Positions 33,154 to 43,880 are shown, counted from the stretch's first letter. The stretch is DNA of 64,000 nucleotides from Weissella bombi (GCF_900094835.1 NZ_FMAO01000001.1:124001-188000), one strand, 5' to 3'. A program made the numbers and translations. The notes: a model not told the origin generated them from the sequence alone.

Positions 33154-33705
33154 TTAAAGGTTTGTTTGTTGTGCATTAGTCATATCAATTGCAATTTGAA
33201 CCATTTGATCAATTGATTCATGCGCACCAGTAGCAATCCAACGAATTGCCAAAGCAAGCATGCCTGAAGCGGTAAAGTCAGATACGTAATCAATTGAACG
33301 ATTAAACGTTGCAGTGTTCTGTAATTTTTTCGCATATAAACCATGTAGAATATCGCGCAAGGGAGGGTAAAACTGCTCACGTAAGCCTGCATTAAGTAAA
33401 ACGGCGATAGTAATACCGTTAGCCCTAATAAAGCCAAAAAAGGCACGCGAAATCGCTTCAGAATTTAAAGGAAGCGCGTCGGCTTCTTTTTCAAAATCTT
33501 GTGTTAATTGCGTTACGATAGCTTGGATGACTGCTTCTTTTGTACCAAAATGGCGATAGAAAGCCATCCGTGACACGCCTGCCTTGCGGGTGATTTCAGT
33601 GACCGCAAGTTGGTCATAAGATTGGCTTTGCAACAATGTCAGCGTTGCATCTATAATTTGATCATCAGTTTGTTGACGAATACTTTCTGTTAGCATGTTC
33701 TTCAT
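33154..33705 (-). CDS. TetR/AcrR family transcriptional regulator
   Basis: A 183-residue regulator with an N-terminal HTH (about 22-65: LAVTEITRKAGVSRMAFYRH then FGTKEAV) and a ligand-binding C-terminal domain of the TetR_C type found with multidrug or carbohydrate regulators. ATG at 33705 or the one four codons in (33693) may be the start; a TATAAT on the minus strand lies only about 15 bases upstream, so the leader is very short. It is downstream of the mevalonate operon but separated by a terminator; its target is not evident. Confidence 0.82.
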   Translation of the reverse strand: MKNMLTESIRQQTDDQIIDATLTLLQSQSYDQLAVTEITRKAGVSRMAFYRHFGTKEAVIQAIVTQLTQDFEKEADALPLNSEAISRAFFGFIRANGITIAVLLNAGLREQFYPPLRDILHGLYAKKLQNTATFNRSIDYVSDFTASGMLALAIRWIATGAHESIDQMVQIAIDMTNAQQTNL

Positions 33706-33737
33706 ACTTTTATTTTACGATATTATAAGACAAGTAA

Positions 33738-33780
33738 GTAAAAAAGCAGGTAAAATGGAGATTCACTTTACCTGCTTTAG
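33738..33780 (-). terminator. Terminator of the mevalonate operon
   Basis: TAAAGCAGGTAAA / TTTACCTGCTTTT stem followed by T-rich sequence on the minus strand, 34 bases after fni. Confidence 0.85.
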
Positions 33781-33813
33781 AAAAACTTTGTAAACGCTAA
33801 TAAAACGTTAATT

Positions 33814-34854
33814 TTATAGATGACGTTGTTCTTTATAATTTTGTAGTTCGGGTGATAAAATATATGGCACATTTGTTAAATCGTCTGCCGACTTAGCACC
33901 AACTAAAGCATATAATTTCTTTAATTGTCGCTGCCAATTTTCAATTTCATCAATCAATCCTTCAGGACCATTTTGAAGAACAGTATGTAAGAAATGACCT
34001 GCAACGCCAACTGCCTTAGCACCCATAATTTGAGCTTTTAAAACATCTAACGGATCCTGAATACCACCAGTTGCCAAAATAATAGGGGAATCAGTAAGAG
34101 AGCGGGCCTCTAGCAAACTTTCTGCTGTAGTTTGACCCCAATCATACAAAAAGTCAAAGCTCCTATGTTGTTCACGATTACGACGATCTTCAATAATCGC
34201 AAAATTAGTCCCTGAACGACCACCAACATTAACGTACTGTGCCCCCAATTGATGTAGCGTTTGAATGGTTTCAGCAGTCATGCCAAAACCAACTTCTTTA
34301 ATAATAACTGGCACGTTAACAGTTTGAATAATGTCAGCAATATTATCCAACCACATAAAATCAGTGTCACCTTCAGGCATGACTATTTCTTGGGGAACAT
34401 TGATATGGACCTCTAATGCGTTAGCACCAATCATATCAACAACTTGTTGTGCTGATTTAGCATTATGACCAGCACCTATATTAGCAATAATAAAGCCATC
34501 GGGATTGACTTGTCGTGCAACTGTAAAGCTTTCGATAGCTTCAGGGTCTTTTAGTGCAACACTTTGAGAGCCAACGGCCATTGCCAAGCCAGTTTTACGG
34601 GCAACCTCTGCAAGCTGTTTATTAATTTTACCAGTACGATTACTACCACCAGTCATAGCCTCAATATAAAATGGAGTAGTAAAATTAAAGTTTTTATCTG
34701 AAACCGCAAGAGAAACGTCATCAATTTTTAGTTCGGGCAAACTATTATGAATGAGACGAACTTGCTTTAGAGATGACACCGGTTGATGCTGTCGGTATTC
34801 AGCCTCAGATAGGGCAAGATGTTCATCTTTACGATGTGCATGTGCTGATTCCAT
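33814..34854 (-). CDS. fni: Isopentenyl-diphosphate delta-isomerase, type 2
   Basis: A 346-residue FMN- and NADPH-dependent enzyme interconverting isopentenyl and dimethylallyl diphosphate. Family segments: AHAHRKDEHLALSE at the N-terminus, TPFYIEAMTGGSNRTG, MAVGSQSVAL, VNVGGRSGTNFA and ATGGIQDPLDV. The ATG at 34854 follows GGAGAATAAGCAAT; the frame upstream to 34917 overlaps mvaK2 and is rejected. Last gene of the mevalonate operon. Confidence 0.94.
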   Translation of the reverse strand: MESAHAHRKDEHLALSEAEYRQHQPVSSLKQVRLIHNSLPELKIDDVSLAVSDKNFNFTTPFYIEAMTGGSNRTGKINKQLAEVARKTGLAMAVGSQSVALKDPEAIESFTVARQVNPDGFIIANIGAGHNAKSAQQVVDMIGANALEVHINVPQEIVMPEGDTDFMWLDNIADIIQTVNVPVIIKEVGFGMTAETIQTLHQLGAQYVNVGGRSGTNFAIIEDRRNREQHRSFDFLYDWGQTTAESLLEARSLTDSPIILATGGIQDPLDVLKAQIMGAKAVGVAGHFLHTVLQNGPEGLIDEIENWQRQLKKLYALVGAKSADDLTNVPYILSPELQNYKEQRHL

Positions 34855-34859
34855 ATTGC

Positions 34860-35930
34860 TTATTCTCCTAAAGTTGCAATGTGCAAGGGTAATGGGGTAA
34901 TGCCATTTTGTGCCCATGTCGCATGCAATTTTTCTTTATCTTCATTGTTAGTTGTAATGGCAATAACATTATCTCCACCACCAGCACCAGAAACCTTAGC
35001 TGGTATGTTTAAACTAGAGGAGATATTAATCGCAGTAGTTAAACTATCTGTTAAGTAATTAATACCAACTTGTTCAGCATAATTTGAAATACCAGTAGCA
35101 TTTGAAACGAGACTTTGAGACATCTTTTCAAAATGAGAAATTTCAACAGCCAAAATAAATGCACTAATAAGCGGTTGCGTTACTAAGGAAAGGGTTTCTT
35201 TTGCACGTGTCAAATTTTCGGATGACACAGCTTTCCCCAACATTTTTTGTGTGTCTGCAGGACTCCCTGTCCATCCAACTGCAATCTGCCAATTATCTGG
35301 CCAAGGAAGTATTTTGATTTTTAAACCAGGCCAATCTTTATTTAAAATTGTTTGATATTCAAGACCGTCAACTAACATTTGGTTAATCACAGTATCATCA
35401 AACTTACGATAGGCGAGTACATTTCCATATGTTGCAACTGCGACATCCGCCATTGAACCATTAGCAAATTGTGGCAGACTTAGCATGGTAAGAACACCTA
35501 ATTTAAATTGTTTTTGTTTAGACAAATTTAAACTAAATACTTGATCAAAAGCTTTGATTATTGCGACAACAACCGCTGCAGACGAACCTAAACCTAATTT
35601 TTTACCTTGAAAGGTAAGGTCACTATCAATATTAATTGTTATGCCTTGGTAAGCAGCTGCGGTTTTAAAATGAAATTGATACAACACTTGAAGTGTTTTT
35701 TTAACCAATTGCCAGCTATCTGTACTAACATCTGCTTGTAATTGATTAAACGACATGGTCAAAGTTCCCAGTTGATCACTTTTAATATTAATTTTTGGAC
35801 TATCAATGTGTTCAGCAGTTACAGTGACATACTTATTAACTGCAAAAACAACTGCACTCTGATAAGGAAATGTAATCGCATACTCACCGACCAAAAATAA
35901 TTTACCGGGCGCTTTTACCGTTGTTAGCAT
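34860..35930 (-). CDS. mvaK2: Phosphomevalonate kinase
   Basis: A 356-residue GHMP kinase that phosphorylates phosphomevalonate. The N-terminal APGKLFLVGEYAITFPYQSA, the ATP-binding loop KLGLGSSAAVVVA and the C-terminal KVSGAGGGDNVIAI are the three GHMP motifs. It overlaps the end of mvaD by seven bases and precedes fni by five, so the genes are tightly coupled. Confidence 0.94.
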   Translation of the reverse strand: MLTTVKAPGKLFLVGEYAITFPYQSAVVFAVNKYVTVTAEHIDSPKINIKSDQLGTLTMSFNQLQADVSTDSWQLVKKTLQVLYQFHFKTAAAYQGITINIDSDLTFQGKKLGLGSSAAVVVAIIKAFDQVFSLNLSKQKQFKLGVLTMLSLPQFANGSMADVAVATYGNVLAYRKFDDTVINQMLVDGLEYQTILNKDWPGLKIKILPWPDNWQIAVGWTGSPADTQKMLGKAVSSENLTRAKETLSLVTQPLISAFILAVEISHFEKMSQSLVSNATGISNYAEQVGINYLTDSLTTAINISSSLNIPAKVSGAGGGDNVIAITTNNEDKEKLHATWAQNGITPLPLHIATLGE

Positions 35931-36913
35931 ATTATATCTCCTGCACTAATTTTGATTTCTGGACCCGGGTGCGCATTAATAATCTTATCTTCAGAAACAA
36001 CTGATAATAAAGCATTTTTTATCGTTTCCGTGTCACATGGGTTAGAAATTAATTTGACGTTTGGACCTGCGTCCATGGTAGCATACACTGGAATTCCTTG
36101 TTGTCGTAACTGTTGTGCAATCAAAATAACTTCCCAACTCTTATCAGTTAAATAATTAAAGGGTGGGACAGCTGTTGTATTCGTTGCATGCATTTGAAGA
36201 GCATTTGATTCTGCAATTTGACCAATTGTGTTTAAATCATGATTTTGGATAGCTTTAATCATAGCATTAACTTGTTGATTAGCTGTATTAACCCATAAAT
36301 CATAGAAAGGAGATGTTTCCATTGCATGTTGCATACCAGCACGCGATCCAACTTTTTTAGGTTGATCATTAATAACAACCGTCATTAACTGAATTGGCCA
36401 ATCCACGTCTGAAACCAAAGGTGATCCAACTGACGTCAAATCATTACCAGGAGTCCATTGCGCAAATCCACCAAAAATTGAGCGAGTTGCCGATCCAGAA
36501 CCGTGACGTGCTAAACGTGATAACTCAGTTAATGTTAAATCCAAGCCGGCTGCCTTACTTGCAGCACCAGCTAGTGCTGCAAATGCTGAAGCTGATGAAG
36601 CCAAACCAGCTGCTGTTGGTACATGGTTAGTTGAAATAACCGATGCGTACGTTTGAATGCCTGCTTGTTGTCGAACAATATCTAAAAAACGGCTAACTTT
36701 TTGCATAGCATGCCCAGTTACCGTTTCATTATCTAAGACAAATTGATCAGCATTTAATTTTTCATCAAACCAAACAGTTGTATCAGTGTAAAATTCATCA
36801 AGCGTCAATGATATTGAAGTAGTAGTAGGCGTTATAATCTCTGTGTCTACTTTTCCCCAATATTTTAATAATGCGATATTTGTATGCGCACGTGCTGTAA
36901 AATGCATCTTCAA
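35924..36913 (-). CDS. mvaD: Diphosphomevalonate decarboxylase
   Basis: A 329-residue enzyme making isopentenyl diphosphate by ATP-dependent decarboxylation. Motifs: ALLKYWGKVDTE near the N-terminus, the substrate loop AAGLASSASAFAALA, the GSGSATRSIFGGFAQW block, and TMDAGPNVKLIS near the C-terminus with the catalytic aspartate. It follows mvk by 11 bases. Confidence 0.95.
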   Translation of the reverse strand: MKMHFTARAHTNIALLKYWGKVDTEIITPTTTSISLTLDEFYTDTTVWFDEKLNADQFVLDNETVTGHAMQKVSRFLDIVRQQAGIQTYASVISTNHVPTAAGLASSASAFAALAGAASKAAGLDLTLTELSRLARHGSGSATRSIFGGFAQWTPGNDLTSVGSPLVSDVDWPIQLMTVVINDQPKKVGSRAGMQHAMETSPFYDLWVNTANQQVNAMIKAIQNHDLNTIGQIAESNALQMHATNTTAVPPFNYLTDKSWEVILIAQQLRQQGIPVYATMDAGPNVKLISNPCDTETIKNALLSVVSEDKIINAHPGPEIKISAGDIIC

Positions 36914-36924
36914 AACTCCTAAAG

Positions 36925-37911
36925 CTAATTATTATGACTATATGTTTGTGTCCAAACTTCTTGTGCGCCAGCAGCTTCCAAAGCTGTTAAAACATGAGTT
37001 GTTTGTTCAGCATTCTGTGTGAGCGCAATCATCGTACCACCAACACCACCACCAGTAAGCTTGGCACCTAAAGCACCAGCTTCACGTGCTGCACTAATTA
37101 ATTCATCAAGCTTAGGATGAGAAATACCTAATGCGCTCAGATGCTTTTGTGCCTTATTCATAAATTGTCCCAATTTAAGGACATTGTTTTCTGAAATAGC
37201 AGTGCGGGTATGTTTGGCAATTTCACCAATTTTATCAATATGGTGTTGTGCACTTTGTGGCTCGTTTAACAAATGTTCACGAACAACAGATACAGCCAAA
37301 CCAGTTTGTCCTTGGATACCAGTATCAGCGATGATTAACGTCGCATCTAATGACATATTAATTTTTTCTGGTTGCTTTCCTTTAATAAACCAAATTGCTT
37401 GATCATTAGCAACAGTTGCGGTGTCCAACCCTGAAGGTGACCCATGGGTAATTGATTCTTCTATACTTGCCCAACGCTGTAATGCCTGTTTTGAAAGCTT
37501 TTTATTAAAGTAATCGAAAAATCCACGGACAATAGCAATTGCTGTCGCTGCGGACGAACCCATCCCACGTTCTTGAGGAATGTTAGAAGTAATACTCATC
37601 GTAAACGGCATGTTTGGCTCATCAAAGTATTGCAATAATCTAATGATAAGTTGACGAATTCCTTCATAAACTTCAGCCATTGCTTCCAATGGGCCGCGAT
37701 ATGCTTGGGCTAAAATGATTTGTCCCGCTTCACGAGGTTCTATTTTAACAGTCATTGCTAAATCCGGTAGGGGAAGTGCAATAGCTGGTTGGCCATATAC
37801 GACCGCATGTTCGCCAAGTAAAATAACTTTGGCATGGCTTTCGCCGATTCCTGGTTTTTTCACTTTGAAATTACCAATCCATTCTATTTTTATTGTAGCT
37901 TTCTTAATCAT
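36925..37911 (-). CDS. mvk: Mevalonate kinase
   Basis: A GHMP kinase for the first phosphorylation of mevalonate. Motifs: ESHAKVILLGEHAVVYGQPA, ERGMGSSAATAIAIV and GAKLTGGGVGGTMIAL. The longest frame gives 328 residues from ATG at 37911, but the N-terminal 16 residues are atypical and lack a ribosome site; GTG at 37863 (VKKPGIGES) gives the usual family N-terminus and may be the true start. First gene of the operon mvk-mvaD-mvaK2-fni; the HMG-CoA synthase and reductase genes are not in this window. Confidence 0.93.
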   Translation of the reverse strand: MIKKATIKIEWIGNFKVKKPGIGESHAKVILLGEHAVVYGQPAIALPLPDLAMTVKIEPREAGQIILAQAYRGPLEAMAEVYEGIRQLIIRLLQYFDEPNMPFTMSITSNIPQERGMGSSAATAIAIVRGFFDYFNKKLSKQALQRWASIEESITHGSPSGLDTATVANDQAIWFIKGKQPEKINMSLDATLIIADTGIQGQTGLAVSVVREHLLNEPQSAQHHIDKIGEIAKHTRTAISENNVLKLGQFMNKAQKHLSALGISHPKLDELISAAREAGALGAKLTGGGVGGTMIALTQNAEQTTHVLTALEAAGAQEVWTQTYSHNN

Positions 37912-38076
37912 ATCAAATTCATACGCAAATTACATCATAGATACTACAATTATAAGCTTAAATCTGGTTATATTTTTTAATTTTACGCTATTTTTAACAA
38001 AGTACATTTAGATATGGTTTATATAGCTCTAACATAATTTGATAGTAGATTGCATAAATATCAGTGTATAAAATAT

Positions 38077-38084
38077 GCTATAAT
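38077..38084 (+). promoter_or_regulatory. Extended -10 promoter for dinG
   Basis: TGCTATAAT (38076-38084) is a consensus extended -10, 37 bases before the dinG ATG. No good -35 is present. Confidence 0.5.
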
Positions 38085-38121
38085 TTATCTAAGATTATAG
38101 AGAAAGTCGTGGTGCGTCTCG

Positions 38122-40953
38122 ATGCTAAATAAAGACATCTATGCAGTTGTTGATCTAGAAACAACTCGTACAACGAGCGAATCAGGTCGCATCATTCAAA
38201 TTGCGATTGCGTTCGTACAAAACAAAAAAATTATTAATCAATTTTCAACTTTGATAAATCCACACGAAACAATTCCACGAAATATTGTGCAATTAACGGG
38301 AATTACGCAAGATATGGTGCAAGGGGCACCGTCTTTTGAGGATATTGCTGCATCAATTCATACAATGTTATCGGGGACAATTTTTGTTGCGCATAATGTT
38401 AACTTCGATTTACCATTCTTAAATGCCGAATTTAAGCGAGTAGGTATGACACAATTAGACTTAGTTGCCTTAGACACGGTCACTTTGAGCCAAATTGTTT
38501 GGCCAACAGCACCTGGTTTTCGTTTAGTGGATCTAACAACTTACTTATCACTCACTCACGGCCGTCCTCATCAGGCTGATAGTGATGCTTTGGCAACTGG
38601 TGCTTTATTAATTAAAATCATCGAACGTCTTGAAAAGCTACCTATCATAACATTACAGTCTTTGGTTGATTTGCCATTAGTACTACCTAAGGATTCAAAG
38701 TCATTATTTGAAAAGGTGCTAATCAAAGCAAAAGCATTACGTGAGCCTTTGCCAAAACAGCTACAGGTTATTGACGGGTTGGCTATCCGTCGTTTTAGTG
38801 ATCCTGAACCGTTAAAAAACAAAAAGAATATTACCTATCCGGCTAAACGTGCAGCTAAACAACAATTGTATGGTCAAAACTTAACTTATCGTGAACAACA
38901 AGCCAAGTTAATGAACGCTATTAAAAAGCATTATTCAACAAGTTCATTATCAACTGTACCAGGCGAATCTGCTTTTGTTGCAGAAGCGCCAACAGGTATG
39001 GGAAAAACACTTGGTTTTCTATTGCCATTCGCATATTTAGCTAATGATGCAGATAAGCAAGTAATTGTAACTGAACCTACCATTACATTGCAATCACAAG
39101 TAACTGAAACAATTAACACAACATTGCATAATATTTTACCTTTTGAAGTGCGAGCCGTTAGTTTGAAAGGGCGTCGTCATTATTTGAACCTCCAAAGTTT
39201 TAAACGTTCATTACAAATTGACGAGGGAACGACATCGCTACAGTTTATTAAAGCCCAAATTTTAGTTTGGTTAACCGAAACTGTACGCGGTGATTTTGAT
39301 GAATTACATTTGATGAATGCTCAACAAAAATTCATCGCAAAGTTATCACAAAATGCAAACAATCCGACTGGATCGCCATTCTATGGTTATGAGTTTTTTG
39401 ACAGACAACATGTATTAGCGCAACAAGCACAGTTCTTGGTAGTTAATCACAATTATTTAGCAGAATATGCTAGTGAATTAGGTGACCAGACGAATAAACC
39501 ATATTTGGTTATCGATGAGGCACAAAATTTACCATCAGCTGTACTTAACCAAAGTCGTCATCAATTACCAATTCAAACATGGTTAGCTCGTGTTCAAACA
39601 GCAATTAATTTAGTTTTGCAAGACACTAAACCTGCTATTGGTGACATTTTACATCGCATTATTGGTGGGGAACGTCTTAAAAATCACTTGTTAAAGTCTT
39701 TGGAAATCATTTCAAATGAAATTCCACAATTACAGGTTGCTTTGTATCGTCGTTTCTTACTAAACAAGAAAATGCCAGCTACGCAAGGACAATATGAAAT
39801 TGCACTTGCAAATAATGATTTTGCACAATTTTGGATTGACCAATCTAATCATGTAAATAGTATTCATAAAGAAGTACTTCGTTTAGAAGATTCATTGCAA
39901 ATCTTGTTGACTCAGTTTAGTGATGCTAAAACCGCTTTTTCATTAGGTGAACGTCAACAATTAGCTGATTTTAGACGATTATTGGATAGTATTAGTCAAT
40001 ACGAAAAGCAGTTAACTATCTTTCAACAAGACTTAGTTGACTTCCCAAAGGCAAGTATCTTTTGGTTAACTGACTCACAAAATCATGACAGTAGTAATTT
40101 AAAACTAAGTGGTGGGTTATTACATACATTAAATTACTTCAAAGAAAAAGTTTATCCACATTTTATGCCGCCAACAATTATCGGTGCTACTTTATTTACT
40201 TCAACAAAATCCGGTTATCTATATGATCGATTAAATATAGATAAAGAAAGTGCGACAATACGACATTACCCTGATGTTTTTGACTTTGAAAAACAAGCTC
40301 GGTTATTAATGGTTAAAAATGCACCGTTACCAACGGATAAACATTTTACGCATTATCTTGCTAATCAGTTGGTGGATGTAACAACAGCTATAAATAAAAA
40401 TACTTTAGTTCTATTTAATTCGTTAGATATGATTCAACAAGTCTATAACTTCATGCAATCAAATCCTAAATTACAACAAAGTAAAATAACTGTTTTAGCA
40501 CAAGGGGTTACTGGCACGCGTGGTAAAATCAAAAAGCGGATGCAATCTGAAAAAAATATCGTTGTACTTGGTGCTGCCAGTTTTTGGGAAGGCATTGACT
40601 TACCAGATGATCAATTGCGTCTATTAGTCATTGCGCGTTTGCCATTTGATCGGCCAGATACAGTGTTACAAAAGGCTGAAGAAGCCATCTTAACGGCTCA
40701 AGGAAAGCAACCATTTTATCAGAGCACCTTACCTAAAGCTGTTTTACGATTACGACAGGGAATTGGCCGTTTAATTCGCACGCCTGAAGATTACGGGGCA
40801 ATCATCGTTTACGATGTTCGCATTTTAACGAAATCTTATGGTAAGACACTCCGTAAGATGTTACCAACAAATCTACCTCAAAAAGAATTAACCGACGATA
40901 AAATTATTTCAAATTTACAGGATTTTTTTGCTGAACAGCATAAACAGCTTTAA
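38122..40953 (+). CDS. dinG: DinG family helicase with DnaQ-like exonuclease domain
   Basis: A 943-residue fusion: N-terminal DEDDh 3'-5' exonuclease (about 1-165; AVVDLETT with D and E, VAHNVNFDLPF, HQADSDA) joined to an XPD-like superfamily 2 helicase (about 245-940; Walker A EAPTGMGKT, box II VIDEAQN, motif VI LRQGIGRLIRTP). All exonuclease residues are present. Cysteine ligands for an iron-sulfur cluster are not evident, as in other Gram-positive DinG. Role in DNA repair is inferred from the family. It precedes ypmB and asnS, a conserved order. Confidence 0.93.
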   Translation: MLNKDIYAVVDLETTRTTSESGRIIQIAIAFVQNKKIINQFSTLINPHETIPRNIVQLTGITQDMVQGAPSFEDIAASIHTMLSGTIFVAHNVNFDLPFLNAEFKRVGMTQLDLVALDTVTLSQIVWPTAPGFRLVDLTTYLSLTHGRPHQADSDALATGALLIKIIERLEKLPIITLQSLVDLPLVLPKDSKSLFEKVLIKAKALREPLPKQLQVIDGLAIRRFSDPEPLKNKKNITYPAKRAAKQQLYGQNLTYREQQAKLMNAIKKHYSTSSLSTVPGESAFVAEAPTGMGKTLGFLLPFAYLANDADKQVIVTEPTITLQSQVTETINTTLHNILPFEVRAVSLKGRRHYLNLQSFKRSLQIDEGTTSLQFIKAQILVWLTETVRGDFDELHLMNAQQKFIAKLSQNANNPTGSPFYGYEFFDRQHVLAQQAQFLVVNHNYLAEYASELGDQTNKPYLVIDEAQNLPSAVLNQSRHQLPIQTWLARVQTAINLVLQDTKPAIGDILHRIIGGERLKNHLLKSLEIISNEIPQLQVALYRRFLLNKKMPATQGQYEIALANNDFAQFWIDQSNHVNSIHKEVLRLEDSLQILLTQFSDAKTAFSLGERQQLADFRRLLDSISQYEKQLTIFQQDLVDFPKASIFWLTDSQNHDSSNLKLSGGLLHTLNYFKEKVYPHFMPPTIIGATLFTSTKSGYLYDRLNIDKESATIRHYPDVFDFEKQARLLMVKNAPLPTDKHFTHYLANQLVDVTTAINKNTLVLFNSLDMIQQVYNFMQSNPKLQQSKITVLAQGVTGTRGKIKKRMQSEKNIVVLGAASFWEGIDLPDDQLRLLVIARLPFDRPDTVLQKAEEAILTAQGKQPFYQSTLPKAVLRLRQGIGRLIRTPEDYGAIIVYDVRILTKSYGKTLRKMLPTNLPQKELTDDKIISNLQDFFAEQHKQL

Positions 40954-41037
40954 TAAGGAACAAAAATTTGGTAAAGTAATAAGTGGTTTATTTTTTATAG
41001 TGGGCACAAACTATTTATCATAAAGGAGCTTAGTGAT

Positions 41038-41556
41038 ATGGAGATGCGTATGCGTTCGACAATTCACGGATATCGTGGTAAGCGGCTTCGACACTGGTTA
41101 CTTGGTATCTTAATATTTTTAGTCATTATTTTGATTGGTGTATCAATTCTGGAAAAAGCACAAGATCCACTTGATACTGCTAAAGAGCGTGTAACAAGAA
41201 TTGCTAAGCAATCAAATAAGTTGTCCTCTGTATCAAAATTTTATCGTATTTCACGTCAACACACTTATTACAGTGCAATTGGTGAAAATAAAAAGCACGA
41301 TCAAATAGGTGTTATTGCTCGTGGTAAATCTAATAAACTAACAACTATAAATATGGCCGATGGTTTGTCAGAAAAAGACGTTCGTAAATCAGTAAATAAG
41401 CAATTTAATCCTAAGAAAATAACAAGTATCGGGTTAGCCATTTATGAAAAGGTACCCGTTTGGCAAGTTACTTTTCTTGATAAGGATGACAATTTAAACT
41501 TTATTACTTACCAATTTTCAGACGGTAAACAAGTACAAACTATTCGTCATTTATAA
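41038..41556 (+). CDS. ypmB: YpmB-like membrane-anchored protein (DUF5590/PepSY)
   Basis: A 172-residue protein with one N-terminal helix (about 19-40) and an extracellular domain of two PepSY-like halves, the second ending PVWQVTFLDKDDNLNFITYQ. It resembles YpmB of Bacillus by position between dinG and asnS and by build. Function is unknown. Ribosome site AAAGGAG. Confidence 0.8.
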   Translation: MEMRMRSTIHGYRGKRLRHWLLGILIFLVIILIGVSILEKAQDPLDTAKERVTRIAKQSNKLSSVSKFYRISRQHTYYSAIGENKKHDQIGVIARGKSNKLTTINMADGLSEKDVRKSVNKQFNPKKITSIGLAIYEKVPVWQVTFLDKDDNLNFITYQFSDGKQVQTIRHL

Positions 41557-41588
41557 AATATTAATTAACCATAAAGGAGCTCAAAGTA

Positions 41589-42884
41589 ATGGAGACAATT
41601 CGCATTGAAGACGCGAAGAATTATGTTGGCCAAGAAGTCCGCTTAGGTGCATGGCTAAGAAATAAGCGTGGATCAGGGAAGATGCAATTTTTGCAACTAC
41701 GTGATGGAACGGCTTTTTTCCAAGGAGTTGTTGTTAAAGCTAATGTTGGTGAAGAAATTTTTGCCAAAGCAAAAGCACTTACACAAGAAACAAGCATGTA
41801 TTTAATTGGTACTATTGTGGCCGATGAACGCTCACCATTTGGTTACGAGATGCAAATTAAAGATTTAACTGTGGTTGGTACATCAGAATGTTATCCAATT
41901 ACACCCAAGGAACACGGAACAGAGTTCTTGATGGATCACCGTCATCTATATTTGCGTCACATTCAACCGTTTGCTGTATTACGTATTCGTAACACATTGA
42001 TTGCTGCAACATACGAATTCTTTAACAAAGAAGGATTTATTAAGATTGATTCACCACTTTTGACTGGTTCTGCACCTGAAGGAACGACCGAATTGTTCCA
42101 TACAGAATACTTCGACGAAGATGCATATCTTTCACAAACTGGACAGTTGTATGCTGAAGCTGGTGCAATGGCATTCGGAAGAGTATTTACGTTTGGCCCA
42201 ACTTTCCGTGCTGAAAAGTCTAAAACTCGCCGTCATCTAACGGAATTTTGGATGATTGAGCCTGAAATGGCTTGGATGACACAAGAAGATTCATTGAAAG
42301 TACAAGAACGTTATATTGCATACTTGATTCAGGCAGTTTTGGATCGTAATGAATATGAATTGGACTTGTTAGGTCGTGATAAAGATCTATTAAAGACATA
42401 CACCCAATTACCATATCCACGTGTTTCATATGATGACGCAATTAAGTTGTTGCAAGATAATGATTTTGATGTTCAATGGGGTGTTGACTTTGGTTCACCT
42501 GAAGAAACTTTCTTAGCAAATCATTTTGCTAAGCCTGTATTCATTACTAACTTCCCTAAGGAAATTAAGGCATTCTATATGAAGCGCCATCCTGATCGTG
42601 ATGATGTTGTTATTTCTGCTGATTTGCTTGCACCTGAAGGTTACGGTGAGATTATCGGTGGTTCTGAACGTGATACGGATTACGATTACCTAGAAAAGCG
42701 TATTAAAGAACAAGGTCTTGATCTCAATGAATACTCATGGTACTTAGACTTGCGTAAGTATGGTTCTGTACCTCATTCTGGATTCGGACTAGGTTTGGAA
42801 CGTGCTGTCACTTGGATTACTGGTGAGGAACACATTCGTGAGGCAATTCCGTTCCCACGCACAATGAACCGTCTATGGCCATAA
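41589..42884 (+). CDS. asnS: Asparaginyl-tRNA synthetase
   Basis: A 431-residue class IIb synthetase charging tRNA-Asn. N-terminal OB fold (about 1-105), catalytic domain with [20 protein letters not shown], the motif 2 loop [21 protein letters not shown] and motif 3 [15 protein letters not shown]. The 32-base gap to ypmB leaves no room for a T-box leader. Confidence 0.96.
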   Translation: METIRIEDAKNYVGQEVRLGAWLRNKRGSGKMQFLQLRDGTAFFQGVVVKANVGEEIFAKAKALTQETSMYLIGTIVADERSPFGYEMQIKDLTVVGTSECYPITPKEHGTEFLMDHRHLYLRHIQPFAVLRIRNTLIAATYEFFNKEGFIKIDSPLLTGSAPEGTTELFHTEYFDEDAYLSQTGQLYAEAGAMAFGRVFTFGPTFRAEKSKTRRHLTEFWMIEPEMAWMTQEDSLKVQERYIAYLIQAVLDRNEYELDLLGRDKDLLKTYTQLPYPRVSYDDAIKLLQDNDFDVQWGVDFGSPEETFLANHFAKPVFITNFPKEIKAFYMKRHPDRDDVVISADLLAPEGYGEIIGGSERDTDYDYLEKRIKEQGLDLNEYSWYLDLRKYGSVPHSGFGLGLERAVTWITGEEHIREAIPFPRTMNRLWP

Positions 42885-42902
42885 GCTAAATACAAATACT
42901 AT

Positions 42903-42950
42903 TAAACCGCTACAAATACTGTTACAACAATGTTTGTAGCGGTTTTTATT
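42903..42950 (+). terminator. Intrinsic terminator after asnS
   Basis: Stem AAACCGCTACAAA / TTTGTAGCGGTTT with a T-run. Confidence 0.92.
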
Positions 42951-43138
42951 TGTACTTTATTTTACGTTAATGTACAGTGATATACGCTAAAATTCCCACA
43001 AAATACCACAAATTTAATATCATTATTTTTAATTTGAATTAGCACATGAATGTACTGTACAATCTATTAGTGATGAATAAAATTCTCAATCATAAAAGCT
43101 TATTAAAATTTATTATTTAAAAAAGGTTGGTCAAAAAA

Positions 43139-43879
43139 ATGGAAATTGATCAAAATAATTTGACGCTGTTTTTAAAATCAGGTCAAACAACATTGAATAA
43201 CTTTTTATTACAACATTATCGTGAAATCGGTATTAGTAATGATGAATTATTAGTATACATTCAAACAAAAATGGGAACTGATCGTGGTGCGTTAGAGCCT
43301 AGCACCGAAGAAATCGGGCACACGCTAGGGTGGTCAGCTAAAAAAGTATTTTCTCATCTAGAAGCAATGCGAAAAAAAGGGTTAGTTAACTTTAAAAGTC
43401 GACATGCTGGCGACGGTAAGGTAACTACTGAACTAGATTTTATGCCATTGTATATGGCATTATTAAAAATTAAATCTAGTCAAGATGACACTGATGATCG
43501 TATCAATAATCAAGGTATGCCAAGTGTGGACGAAAACAATAGTCAGCGGGCCGATATTTATAATTTAATCGAACAAGAATTTGGGCGACCTTTAAGCCAA
43601 ATAGAAATGGAAACAATTAAAAATTGGTTTGACATTGATCATTTTAAACCTATGTTTATTAAGGCTGCCGTACAAGAAGCGGTTTTGAATGGTGCCTTAA
43701 ATCTAAGATACATTGAAACGATTTTAGTATCATGGCAGAAAAAAAACTACCATTCATTAAATGACATTAAAAGTGAAAAGGGTAAACACCAGCAATACAA
43801 GCAACTGCAATCCGATGAAGTAATCGATATTCCAACAAATATCGATATCTTCAATACAGATTGGAATAAATTCAAATAA
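43139..43879 (+). CDS. dnaD: DnaD domain protein (primosome component)
   Basis: A 246-residue protein with an N-terminal winged-helix region (about 20-95) and a C-terminal DnaB/DnaD-type domain (about 140-215: YNLIEQEFGRPLSQIEMETI then YIETILVSWQKKN, with the YxxxI motif of the family). With DnaB and DnaI it loads the helicase at origins and restart sites. The ATG at 43139 follows AAAAGG; a TTG at 43127 in the same frame sits in that site. Confidence 0.9.
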   Translation: MEIDQNNLTLFLKSGQTTLNNFLLQHYREIGISNDELLVYIQTKMGTDRGALEPSTEEIGHTLGWSAKKVFSHLEAMRKKGLVNFKSRHAGDGKVTTELDFMPLYMALLKIKSSQDDTDDRINNQGMPSVDENNSQRADIYNLIEQEFGRPLSQIEMETIKNWFDIDHFKPMFIKAAVQEAVLNGALNLRYIETILVSWQKKNYHSLNDIKSEKGKHQQYKQLQSDEVIDIPTNIDIFNTDWNKFK

Positions 43880-43880
43880 A

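Noticed and set aside
41557-41588. Possible T-box leader for asnS
   Set aside because: Only 32 bases separate ypmB and asnS and hold just the ribosome site; no T-box sequence or terminator is present.
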